DNA from: Rhodocyclaceae bacterium
Lineage (GTDB): Bacteria; Pseudomonadota; Gammaproteobacteria; Burkholderiales; Rhodocyclaceae
Direction: 5' to 3'
Length of the DNA: 34,390 nucleotides
Assembly: GCA_025353195.1 (NCBI GenBank)
Contig: JANXRC010000125.1
Coordinates: 1 to 34,390, forward strand
Positions 16,776 to 24,295 of this stretch are shown here, in pieces. The notes under the pieces are model-generated. The model worked only from the letters and a program-made list of their open reading frames with translations, did not search any database and was not told the DNA's origin. The number at the start of each line of letters is the position of its first letter. Position 1 is the first letter of the stretch. The translations under genes were made by a program, and so were the position numbers.

Positions 16776-17556
16776 CAAGCAACAACCGTCCGGCGCCGGC
16801 GCACCCATCCTGCGTACCAAAGGGCTGACCAAGCGCTTTGGCGGACTGGTTGCGGTGGGCGATGTTTCGCTCGATCTGTATGTCGGTGAAGTGCATGTCG
16901 TGATCGGCCCGAACGGTGCTGGCAAGTCGACGCTGACCAATCTGCTGTCCGGCGATCTGCCGCCGACCTCGGGTGAAGTCAGGTTCGAGGGGAGGGACAT
17001 CGCCGGCTGCAGCTCCGACCATATCTCGCGCCTTGGCATCGGTCGAAGCTATCAGAAGACAAACATCTTCCTGCCGTTCACCGTATTCGAGAATTGCCGC
17101 CTCGCGGCGCAATCTCGAGCACCGAATGCCTTGCGGATGTTTCACCGGGCCGCGGGATATGCCGGGATCAACCGGCAGGCGGAGGAGGCGATGGCAGCCG
17201 CGGGCCTCACCCCTCGCGCCGAACGCATCGCGGCCACCCTGTCGCATGGCGAGCAGCGCCAGTTGGAGATAGCGATGTGCCTGGCGACGCAGCCGAGGGT
17301 GCTGCTGCTGGACGAGCCGCTTGCCGGCATGGGACCGAACGAGTCGCAGCGCATGGTGGAACTGATCAAGGGACTCACCACGGATCATGCCATCATGCTG
17401 ATCGAGCACGACATGGATGCGGTATTTGCTCTGGCCCACCGACTCACGGTGATGGTCAATGGCGAGGTGCTGGAGTCCGGAACTCCGGAAGCCGTCCGTT
17501 CCAGCCCGGCAGTGCAACTGGCCTATCTCGGCGGCGAGGAACTGCTCCATGACTGA
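16768..17556 (+). CDS. livG: ABC transporter ATP-binding protein (LivG family)
   Basis: The 262-residue ATPase has Walker A GPNGAGKST, signature LSHGEQRQLEIA and Walker B VLLLDEPLAGM. The H in the LSHGEQ signature is the usual LivG variant. The start at 16768 overlaps the livM stop (ATGAGTAA); an earlier in-frame Met at 16717 lies inside livM and was rejected. It powers the importer together with LivF. Confidence 0.92.
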   Translation: MSNKQQPSGAGAPILRTKGLTKRFGGLVAVGDVSLDLYVGEVHVVIGPNGAGKSTLTNLLSGDLPPTSGEVRFEGRDIAGCSSDHISRLGIGRSYQKTNIFLPFTVFENCRLAAQSRAPNALRMFHRAAGYAGINRQAEEAMAAAGLTPRAERIAATLSHGEQRQLEIAMCLATQPRVLLLDEPLAGMGPNESQRMVELIKGLTTDHAIMLIEHDMDAVFALAHRLTVMVNGEVLESGTPEAVRSSPAVQLAYLGGEELLHD

Positions 17557-18262
17557 CGCACTGCTCGAGGCCAGCGGCCTGCATACCTACTATGGCGTCA
17601 GCCACATCCTGCACGGCGTCGATTTTTCGGTGCGCAAGGGCGAGACCATCGGCCTGATGGGGCGTAACGGTATGGGCAAGACGACGCTGCTGAAGACCAT
17701 CCTCGGTCTGGTGCGCCCGCAAGAAGGGCGGGTCAAAGTCCGCGGCATGGACATGACCCAGGCGGCGACACATGCCATTGCCCGTCGCGGTATCGCCTAT
17801 GTGCCGGAAGGTCGCGGCATTTTTCCCAATCTGTCAGTACGCGAGAATCTGGTGATGGCGGCGCGCGCCAGTGTCGATGGTCGTCGCGAATGGGATTTCG
17901 CCCGGGTCATCGATACCTTCCCAAGGCTTGGCGAGCGCCTGGGCAACGGCGGGGCGCAACTTTCCGGTGGCGAACAGCAGATGCTGACCATCGGTCGCGC
18001 GCTGATGACCAATCCCGATCTGCTGATCCTCGACGAGGCCACTGAAGGCTTGGCGCCGCTGATTGCCAGGGAAATCTGGAGCATCATAAAAACCATCCGC
18101 GCATCCGGCATTGCGACAGTGATTGTGGACAAGAATTATGCGGCGGTCATGGCACTGGCGGATCGCAGCGTGGTGCTGGTTAAGGGCCGGGTGGTGTTTT
18201 CCGGAGCTTCCAGCGAACTCTGGGATAATCAAGACTTGATGCACCGTTTTCTCGGAGTCTGA
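17549..18262 (+). CDS. livF: ABC transporter ATP-binding protein (LivF family)
   Basis: The 237-residue ATPase has Walker A GRNGMGKTT, signature LSGGEQQMLTIGRAL and Walker B LLILDEATEGLAP, all typical of LivF. The ATG at 17549 overlaps the end of livG (ATGACTGA), indicating translational coupling. It is the second ATPase of the importer. It is followed after four bases by the alpha/beta hydrolase gene. Confidence 0.92.
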   Translation: MTDALLEASGLHTYYGVSHILHGVDFSVRKGETIGLMGRNGMGKTTLLKTILGLVRPQEGRVKVRGMDMTQAATHAIARRGIAYVPEGRGIFPNLSVRENLVMAARASVDGRREWDFARVIDTFPRLGERLGNGGAQLSGGEQQMLTIGRALMTNPDLLILDEATEGLAPLIAREIWSIIKTIRASGIATVIVDKNYAAVMALADRSVVLVKGRVVFSGASSELWDNQDLMHRFLGV

Positions 18263-18266
18263 CCAA

Positions 18267-19046
18267 GTGCACAGCGGCTTTGTCCGGGTTTGTGCGCGGA
18301 ATATTGAATACCAGCTGATCCCCGCGCACCAGATCAACCGCCCAACCCTGCTGCTGCTGCATGAGGGCCTGGGGTCCGTATCGATGTGGCGTGATTTTCC
18401 GGCGCGGCTCGCTGCCGCTTCCGGCTGTCGAACGCTGGTCTATTCACGCTACGGCTACGGTCAGTCGGATGTTCTGGAGGAAGCCTTCAAGCCCGATTTC
18501 ATGCACCGCGAGGGGCGCGAGGCGCTGCCCGAATTGCTGGCCGCGCTGAATATCGAGAACCCGGTTCTGGTAGGCCATTCCGACGGTGGCTCGATTGCCC
18601 TGCTGCATGCGGGTGACAAGCGTAATGCCGTGGCCGGTCTGGTGGTCATGGCGCCGCACTGCTTCGTCGAAGATATTTCGATCCGCAGCATCGAAGCGGC
18701 GAAACGTGTATTCGAGACTAGCGACCTGCCGGCAAAGCTCGCCAAGTATCACCGTGATGTCCGCCGCACCTTCTACGGCTGGAATGACATCTGGCTGGAC
18801 CCGGATTTTCGTTCATGGAATATCGAGGGCTGCCTCGCGGATATTCCTTGTCCGATCCTGGCGATCCAGGGCGAGGATGATGAATACGGCACCATGGCGC
18901 AGATCGAGGCCATCGCTGCACAGGCAACATCTTCACCGGGAGTCGAATTGCTGAAGCTGGCCGACTGCCGGCACTCGCCGCATCGGGACCAGACCATCGC
19001 CGTCATCGAGGCGATAGGCCGGTTCGCGGACCAGATCGACCGGTAA
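18267..19046 (+). CDS. Alpha/beta hydrolase
   Basis: The 259-residue protein begins at a GTG codon 4 bases after the livF stop, so it belongs to the transporter operon. The alpha/beta hydrolase fold is shown by LLLHEGLGS (oxyanion loop), the nucleophile elbow VGHSDGGS with S105, the acid region GEDDEYG and the late histidine in CRHSPHRD. No signal peptide is visible, so it acts in the cytoplasm. The substrate is unknown; release of an aromatic acid from an ester, or thioester hydrolysis, would fit the location. The first ~20 residues are unlike most relatives, so a later start cannot be excluded. Confidence 0.82.
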   Translation: MHSGFVRVCARNIEYQLIPAHQINRPTLLLLHEGLGSVSMWRDFPARLAAASGCRTLVYSRYGYGQSDVLEEAFKPDFMHREGREALPELLAALNIENPVLVGHSDGGSIALLHAGDKRNAVAGLVVMAPHCFVEDISIRSIEAAKRVFETSDLPAKLAKYHRDVRRTFYGWNDIWLDPDFRSWNIEGCLADIPCPILAIQGEDDEYGTMAQIEAIAAQATSSPGVELLKLADCRHSPHRDQTIAVIEAIGRFADQIDR

Positions 19047-19084
19047 GAAGGTACTTTCTGCCGTCCGCAAGGTGGTGGTGCCAA

Positions 19085-19120
19085 TTGACTCCAATGCTTC
19101 TAATGTATACAGTATCCATT
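19085..19120 (+). promoter_or_regulatory. Promoter with palindromic operator over the -10, reductase operon
   Basis: TTGACT (19085-19090), a 17-base spacer and TACAGT (19108-19113) make a good sigma-70 promoter. The 19-base near-palindrome AATGTATACAGTATCCATT (19102-19120, centred on 19111) covers the -10; its two arms differ at one position pair. This layout fits repression by a dimeric regulator of GntR, TetR or similar type. The same ATACAGT half-site recurs in the promoter at 26398-26436. Confidence 0.7.
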
Positions 19121-19134
19121 AATCTATTTGGCAC

Positions 19135-21138
19135 ATGCCGAATACCAGACAACAGGAGATGCACACCGTGACAAAGCCAGGGGAAGCAAAGCTCAGCCAC
19201 CTGTTCCAGCCGGGGCAGATCGGCAAGTTCAAGACCAAAAATCTGGTCAAGTACGGCGCCTGCTGCGTCTCCAACTACAACGGCCGCGACGGCACGATCA
19301 CGCCGCGCGAACTGGCGCGGGTTCGCGTCATCGCCGGCACCGGCTGCGGCATGATCACCAACCAGGGCGCCTATCCGGATCCACTGGGGGAAGGCAAGTC
19401 CTACTTTCGCCAGGTCGCCATCCACGACGACAAGTTCCTGCCGCAATTCGAGACAATCGCCCGATACATCCATGATGCCGGCGCGGTAGCCTTCCAGCAG
19501 ATCCTGCATGCGGGGCGCTACGGAGGCATCGATCTTGGTTACTGCGTCCAGCCCTCGGTGGTGCCGCAGACCCTGCCGCATTTCCGCCCGCCGCGGGAGC
19601 TGACCAAGGCACAGATCAAGGTGGTCATCGAGCAGCACGCCGATGCCGCCAGGCGGGCCATTCGCGCCGGCTTCGACGGCACCGAGATCACCAGTTTCAT
19701 GGGCTACCTGCTGGCCAATTTCAATTCCCGTTTTACCAATCAGCGTACGGACGAATACGGCGGCTCGGTGGAAAACCGCGGCCGCTTCATGCGCGAGCTG
19801 ATCGATGCCATCAAGCAGGCAACCCCCGACAATCCCCTCTCCGTGCGCTTGAATGGGGCGGAGCTGATGGACCGCTGGGGCGGCAATACGCAGGATGAAT
19901 CCTTCGAACTCATGCAGCAGGCCGTCGATTGCGGCGTCGAGATGATCTCGGTTACGGTCGGCTGGCAGGAGGCGCCGGAATCCTCGTTCGGCCGCGACGT
20001 CGAGCCCGGCTACTGGAACTTCCTGTCCGCCAAGGCCAAGAAGATGTTCCCCAACGTGCTGGTTGCGTTCGGCAATCGTCTGCCTGACCCGGCCATGGCC
20101 AACGACTGCATCCGCGAAGGCGTCTTTGACTACTGGGAGGTCTGTCGTCCGCTACTGGCCGATCCGGAACTCATCCACAAGGCCGCCGAGGACCGCATGG
20201 AAGAAGTCCGTCCCTGCATCGGCTCGCTCAATTGCCTGTCGCGCCTGTTCCGCGATTTGCCCTACACCTGCACCATGAATCCCATGTTAGGCCATGAGGT
20301 CGAGCCCGAGTACCACGTCACAGAGGCCAAGGAGAAGAAGCGCATCATGGTCATCGGCGCCGGTCCGGCCGGCATGGAGGCAGCCATCACGGCCCGCAAG
20401 CGCGGCCACACGGTGACTGTTTTCGAGAAGGCGGACAAGATTGGCGGCAACCTCGCGGCCTACGCCAGCAATGATCTGGCGCGCCCCGTCGACCTGCATA
20501 GCGTGATCGACTACTACGCCGTGATGGCCAAGAAGCTCGGCGTCGAAGTGCGACTCAACACCGAGGCCAACGCCAAGTTCATGCGCAGCGTCCTCCACGA
20601 ATACGACGTCTGCATCGTGGCCGCCGGAGCGCGTACCGACATGGCCGTGTTCCGCTATCTCGAGAATTCCGAACTGCTGATCGACGCGCTGGAAGTGGCG
20701 CACGGTCGCGTCAAGCCGGGCAAGCGCGTGGTGATGATTGGCGGCGGCATGATCGGCCTGACCATATCCGAATTTCTGGCCAAGGCGGGGCATGAAGTCA
20801 CCGTGATCGAGCAGGAGAAGCGCATCGGCGGCGACATCATGCCCACCTTCAAGTGGCGTCACACCGCCTGGGTAGATGAGCTTGGCATCCAGACGGTAAC
20901 CTTGGCGCACCTGATCAAGGTGAGCAAGGAGGGTGCGACGGTAAAGACGGCCAAGGGCGAGGAGAAGTTCATTCCCTGCGACAGCGTTATCGTTTCGAGC
21001 CCGCGCAAGGCCAATCACGACCTGTTCTACGAGTTCCAGTGGATGGTCGACGAGCTGCACGGTGGCGGCGATGCCACGGTGCCGCGCGGGCTCGATGCGG
21101 CGATCCACGAGGGCTACCGTCTCGGGGTCAGGATCTGA
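19135..21138 (+). CDS. Old Yellow Enzyme-type NADH:flavin / aryl- or enoyl-CoA reductase (FMN, FAD, Fe-S)
   Basis: The protein has 667 residues with the layout of 2,4-dienoyl-CoA reductase: an FMN TIM barrel (about 20-345), an Fe-S loop, then FAD and NAD(P) domains (from about 404; GAGPAG 408-413, GGGMIG near 536). QILHAGRYGG (122-131) and TNQRTDEYGGSVENR (201-215) are family motifs. The usual HGAHGYL-type segment reads ITSFMGYL, keeping Y191 but not the histidines. The cluster loop reads C361-IG-S364-LN-C367 then C379, so one of four expected ligands is Ser. Relatives include dienoyl-CoA reductase, TMA dehydrogenase and 2-naphthoyl-CoA reductase. With the adjacent aryl-CoA ligase, reduction of an aromatic or cyclic CoA ester is likely. 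The start may be 19135, 19159 or GTG 19168 (best spaced from AGGAG). Confidence 0.85.
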   Translation: MPNTRQQEMHTVTKPGEAKLSHLFQPGQIGKFKTKNLVKYGACCVSNYNGRDGTITPRELARVRVIAGTGCGMITNQGAYPDPLGEGKSYFRQVAIHDDKFLPQFETIARYIHDAGAVAFQQILHAGRYGGIDLGYCVQPSVVPQTLPHFRPPRELTKAQIKVVIEQHADAARRAIRAGFDGTEITSFMGYLLANFNSRFTNQRTDEYGGSVENRGRFMRELIDAIKQATPDNPLSVRLNGAELMDRWGGNTQDESFELMQQAVDCGVEMISVTVGWQEAPESSFGRDVEPGYWNFLSAKAKKMFPNVLVAFGNRLPDPAMANDCIREGVFDYWEVCRPLLADPELIHKAAEDRMEEVRPCIGSLNCLSRLFRDLPYTCTMNPMLGHEVEPEYHVTEAKEKKRIMVIGAGPAGMEAAITARKRGHTVTVFEKADKIGGNLAAYASNDLARPVDLHSVIDYYAVMAKKLGVEVRLNTEANAKFMRSVLHEYDVCIVAAGARTDMAVFRYLENSELLIDALEVAHGRVKPGKRVVMIGGGMIGLTISEFLAKAGHEVTVIEQEKRIGGDIMPTFKWRHTAWVDELGIQTVTLAHLIKVSKEGATVKTAKGEEKFIPCDSVIVSSPRKANHDLFYEFQWMVDELHGGGDATVPRGLDAAIHEGYRLGVRI

Positions 21139-21164
21139 CCGCCAACAACCGGCAAGGAGAGCGC

Positions 21165-22793
21165 ATGAGTTACAGCGCCCATATCGACAGCTTTACGCGC
21201 GACAACCTGCCGCCGCCGGAACAGCAACCCGAGTTCCTCTTCGACCTGCCGGGCCTGCGGTTTCCGGAACGGCTGAATTGCGCCAGCGAGTTGCTGGACC
21301 GGCATGTCGAGGCGGGGCGCGGGGCGCGCCTTTGCATTCAGGCACCCTCGGTGCGCTGGACCTACGCCGATCTGCAGGAGCGCGCGAACCGCATTGCGAA
21401 TGTGCTGGTCAAGGACATGGGTCTGGTGCCCGGCAACCGGGTCCTGCTGCGCGCGCCCAACAATCCGATGCTGGCAGCCTGCTGGTTTGCGGTGATGAAA
21501 ACAGGAGCCGTGGCGGTGGCGACCATGCCGCTGTTACGCGCGAAGGAACTGAAGCATGTCATCACCAAGGCCAGGGTGAGCCATGCGCTGTGTGATGCGA
21601 GACTGGCGGACGAACTGAAGAGCGCCGCCGCGGAGTGCCCCGAGTTGCAGCAGATTCGCTATTTCAACGACAGCTCGCCGGCAGGTCTTGAAGCGGCGAT
21701 GGCGGATCAATCCACGGTGTTCAGCAATGTCGACACGGCCTTGACGGATACCTGCATGCTGGCGTTTACCTCGGGCACCACCGGGCAACCCAAGGCCACC
21801 ATGCATTTCCATCGTGATGTCGTGGCCGCCTGCGTCTGCTGGCCGCCCCATGTGCTGCGCCCGACGCCCGATGACGTATTCATGGGGACGCCGCCGCTGG
21901 CTTTCACCTTTGGTCTCGGCGGGCTGCTGCTGTTCCCTCTCAGCATCGGGGCCTCGACGGTACTGCTGGAACAGGGCGGCCCACAGGACCTGGTCGATGC
22001 GATAGCTACCTACAAGGCCAGCGTGTTGTTTACCGCGCCGACGTCCTATCGCGCCATTGTGCCGCTGGCCGGCCCGTTGCGCGGCAGCAGTCTGCGCAAG
22101 TGCGTATCGGCCGGCGAGGCCTTGCCTGCGGCAACGCGAGCCTTGTGGAAGGAGGCAACTGGCATCGAGATGATCGATGGCATCGGCGCCACGGAATTGA
22201 TGCATATCTTCATCTCAGCCGACGAGGCGCACGCTCGTCCGGGCGCGACCGGTACCGTGGTTCCCGGCTATACGGCGTGCGTGATGGATGCCGAAGGCAG
22301 GCCGTCGCCTGTTGGCGAGGTGGGCAATCTGGCGGTAAAGGGTCCCACCGGTTGCCGCTACCTCGCCGACGAACGCCAGGCCAAGTACGTCAAGGATGGG
22401 TGGAACTACACGGGTGATGCCTATGCGATGGATGCCGAGGGCTACTTCCACTACCATTCGCGTACCGATGACATGATCATTTCCGCGGGCTACAATATTG
22501 CCGGACCGGAAGTCGAGGATGCCCTCCTGCGTCACCCCAAGGTGGCCGAATGCGCGGTCATCGGCGTGGCCGACGTGGAACGCGGCCAGATCGTCAAGGC
22601 GATCATCGTGCTGCGCCCCGGTAACGATCCGACGCGCGAGACGGCGAAGGAGCTGCAGGATTTCGTCAAGCAGAGCATCGCCCCCTACAAATATCCCCGA
22701 AGCATAGAGTTTGCCAGCGTTCTACCGCGCACCGAGACCGGCAAGTTGCAACGCTTCAGGCTGAGAGAAACCGTTCAAGGAGAGCAACGATGA
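21165..22793 (+). CDS. Aryl-CoA ligase, probable 2-aminobenzoate-CoA ligase
   Basis: The 542-residue ANL-superfamily ligase has the P-loop FTSGTTGQPKATMH near residues 201-214, GIGATELMHIF near 358 and the catalytic lysine in RTETGKLQRFRLR near 525. The N-terminus (AHIDSFTRDNLPPPEQQPEF) resembles what I remember of 2-aminobenzoate-CoA ligases of the AbmG type from Azoarcus evansii, and it differs clearly from the BzdA ligase in this window. It should make an aryl-CoA, most likely 2-aminobenzoyl-CoA, in the cytoplasm. AAGGAGA precedes the ATG; the earlier in-frame start at 21039 would lie inside the reductase gene. The substrate is a family-based guess and could be another substituted benzoate. 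Confidence 0.8.
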   Translation: MSYSAHIDSFTRDNLPPPEQQPEFLFDLPGLRFPERLNCASELLDRHVEAGRGARLCIQAPSVRWTYADLQERANRIANVLVKDMGLVPGNRVLLRAPNNPMLAACWFAVMKTGAVAVATMPLLRAKELKHVITKARVSHALCDARLADELKSAAAECPELQQIRYFNDSSPAGLEAAMADQSTVFSNVDTALTDTCMLAFTSGTTGQPKATMHFHRDVVAACVCWPPHVLRPTPDDVFMGTPPLAFTFGLGGLLLFPLSIGASTVLLEQGGPQDLVDAIATYKASVLFTAPTSYRAIVPLAGPLRGSSLRKCVSAGEALPAATRALWKEATGIEMIDGIGATELMHIFISADEAHARPGATGTVVPGYTACVMDAEGRPSPVGEVGNLAVKGPTGCRYLADERQAKYVKDGWNYTGDAYAMDAEGYFHYHSRTDDMIISAGYNIAGPEVEDALLRHPKVAECAVIGVADVERGQIVKAIIVLRPGNDPTRETAKELQDFVKQSIAPYKYPRSIEFASVLPRTETGKLQRFRLRETVQGEQR

Positions 22794-23188
22794 AGAAACT
22801 GCAGCCGCCCGGCTGGATGCAGGCCAAGGGTTACAGCAATGGCGTGGTCGCCCCCCGCGGCAGGCTAGTGTTTGTCGCCGGGCAGGTGGGATGGGACGGA
22901 CAGTGTCAGTTTCATGCCCACGACCTGGTCGGGCAGGCCGCGCAGGCCCTGAAAAACGTCGTTGCGATACTGGCGGAAGCCGGTGCACGACCGGAGCACA
23001 TCGTACGCATGACCTGGTACCTTGGCGACAAGGATGAGTATGACGTTTCACAAAAAGAACTCGGCCGCGTCTTCCGCGAGATCATCGGCACCTACGGTGC
23101 CGCCATGACCGCGGTGCAAGTCGCCGGCTTCGTCGAGAAGGGTGCGAAAGTCGAAATTGAGGCGACGGCGGTCATTCCCGACCCATGA
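22790..23188 (+). CDS. Rid-family (YjgF/YER057c/UK114) protein lacking the catalytic Arg
   Basis: The 132-residue protein has the chorismate-mutase-like Rid fold, with RLVFVAGQVGWDG and the C-terminal KVEIEATAV motif. The Arg that in RidA contacts the substrate carboxylate (in the R-S-C-V-x-V-A segment) is replaced by Met106 (AAMTAVQVA), so it is unlikely to be an ordinary 2-aminoacrylate deaminase; it belongs with the Rid subgroups of unsettled function. The ATG overlaps the ligase stop (ATGA), so the two are translationally coupled. Binding or hydrolysis of an imine or enamine formed from an amino-aryl-CoA is a reasonable guess. Confidence 0.85.
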   Translation: MKKLQPPGWMQAKGYSNGVVAPRGRLVFVAGQVGWDGQCQFHAHDLVGQAAQALKNVVAILAEAGARPEHIVRMTWYLGDKDEYDVSQKELGRVFREIIGTYGAAMTAVQVAGFVEKGAKVEIEATAVIPDP

Positions 23189-23571
23189 GGCTGGATGAGT
23201 CGACCTGGACGCAAGTGTTGGCGGTGCTGCCGGTAGTTGAAGGCGAGGTGAGCGAAACGCTGGCAGTCGCCTTTGTCAACTCGGATGATTTTGCGTCGAA
23301 GAGCGGCTCGGCATGGCTGTGGTGGCCGCGTAACGGCCAGCCAGGCGGACGTTGCGACTTCGATGGTCGATTCGCGCCGGATTGGGGAATGCTGCTGGTG
23401 ATGAGCGAACCCGCGCTCGAGACCTTGTGCGCCGAAGGCGATTCATGTTTGGCGGGTCTGGTGCGCCGGGTTCAGATCAGGCCCTTCCTTTTGCAGCAGA
23501 TGGAATTGCTGGAAGCCGCCGGGCTCGCGGATTTCATCGAGTCACTTGAACTGGCTACGCCCAAACACTGA
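23185..23571 (+). CDS. Small protein of unknown function, paralogous to the next gene
   Basis: The 128-residue soluble protein overlaps the Rid gene by 4 bases (ATGA). I do not recognise a family. Its C-terminal half resembles that of the next gene: LEAAGLADFIESLELA here against LQDAGYEDFLDSLGLA there, and a GMLLVMSEPALETL segment matches DLLLVADEEAVATM at the same distance. Trp-rich SAWLWWPRNGQ near residue 40 is distinctive. A conserved Cys pair is absent. The pair may form a heterodimer acting with the reductase, which is inference. Confidence 0.7.
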   Translation: MRLDESTWTQVLAVLPVVEGEVSETLAVAFVNSDDFASKSGSAWLWWPRNGQPGGRCDFDGRFAPDWGMLLVMSEPALETLCAEGDSCLAGLVRRVQIRPFLLQQMELLEAAGLADFIESLELATPKH

Positions 23572-24041
23572 TGATTACAACTACAGAGACAGAGCAAATA
23601 TTCGGCGACATCGCCTTGTGGCAGTCCATGCTGGACCGCCAGCGGGAGCTGTTCGTCGAGATGGAGGCAGGTTCGCGAATCGGCTTCGTTTCCCGCGAAG
23701 CGTCGGGCATCCTGCCCGGCAAGCGCCTGGAGGGAGTGCAGGTGGCGGTGGAGGTGCCGATGCTGGCATGGCAGGTGGAGAACGGAGGCATGTCGGCCAT
23801 GATCGAACGCTTTGCCGGAATGGCCTCGACACGCGTTGATCTCCTGCTGGTGGCCGACGAAGAGGCCGTGGCGACGATGCGGAACGAGTTGGGCGGCAAC
23901 ATGCTGAAGACCATCAAGCGCCTGATCCGGCATGGCAACATAATGTTCTTCGTGTTCAAAAACAAGGCCCAACTCCAGGATGCCGGCTACGAGGACTTTC
24001 TCGACTCGCTCGGACTGGCCTTCCTGGGATCCTGCAGATGA
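23571..24041 (+). CDS. Small protein of unknown function, paralogous to the preceding gene
   Basis: The 156-residue soluble protein starts on the last base of the preceding stop codon (TGATG), so it is translationally coupled. The segment from about residue 86 (DLLLVADEEAVATM) to the C-terminus (LQDAGYEDFLDSLGLAF) aligns with the C-terminal part of the preceding protein. The first ~40 residues (LWQSMLDRQRELFVEME) look helical. I know no function. Its conservation next to an aryl-CoA ligase and a flavin reductase would make it a candidate accessory subunit. Confidence 0.7.
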   Translation: MITTTETEQIFGDIALWQSMLDRQRELFVEMEAGSRIGFVSREASGILPGKRLEGVQVAVEVPMLAWQVENGGMSAMIERFAGMASTRVDLLLVADEEAVATMRNELGGNMLKTIKRLIRHGNIMFFVFKNKAQLQDAGYEDFLDSLGLAFLGSCR

Positions 24042-24265
24042 TTTTCTACAACCCCAGGGGCGCGCCGGAACTGGCCTGCGACCATTGCGGCTGCCGCTGG
24101 GTCGACCGAACCCATGGCAACTGCTGCTACGAATGCGGCAGCGAAGTGCCTGCTGATTCAATTGCCGAGTTTCAGCGTGCTCTGCTGGACTTCTCGGCCA
24201 GGAGAGCGAATCAGGGAGATGCAACTCAAGGAAATGCCGGTGCAGCAGGAGATGACCCGGCGTAG
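24038..24265 (+). CDS. Small zinc-ribbon protein
   Basis: The 75-residue protein overlaps the preceding gene by 4 bases (ATGA). It contains two Cys pairs, CDHCGCRW (residues 14-21) and CCYECGSE (29-36), a rubredoxin- or zinc-ribbon-like arrangement that could hold zinc or iron. The last 25 residues are low-complexity (DATQGNAGAAGDD) and probably unfolded. It is the last gene of the operon. A redox role as an electron carrier for the reductase or a DNA/protein-binding role are both open. Confidence 0.65.
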   Translation: MIFYNPRGAPELACDHCGCRWVDRTHGNCCYECGSEVPADSIAEFQRALLDFSARRANQGDATQGNAGAAGDDPA

Positions 24266-24295
24266 CTCCAGGCAACTCGGAGCAGGGGCGTTCGT

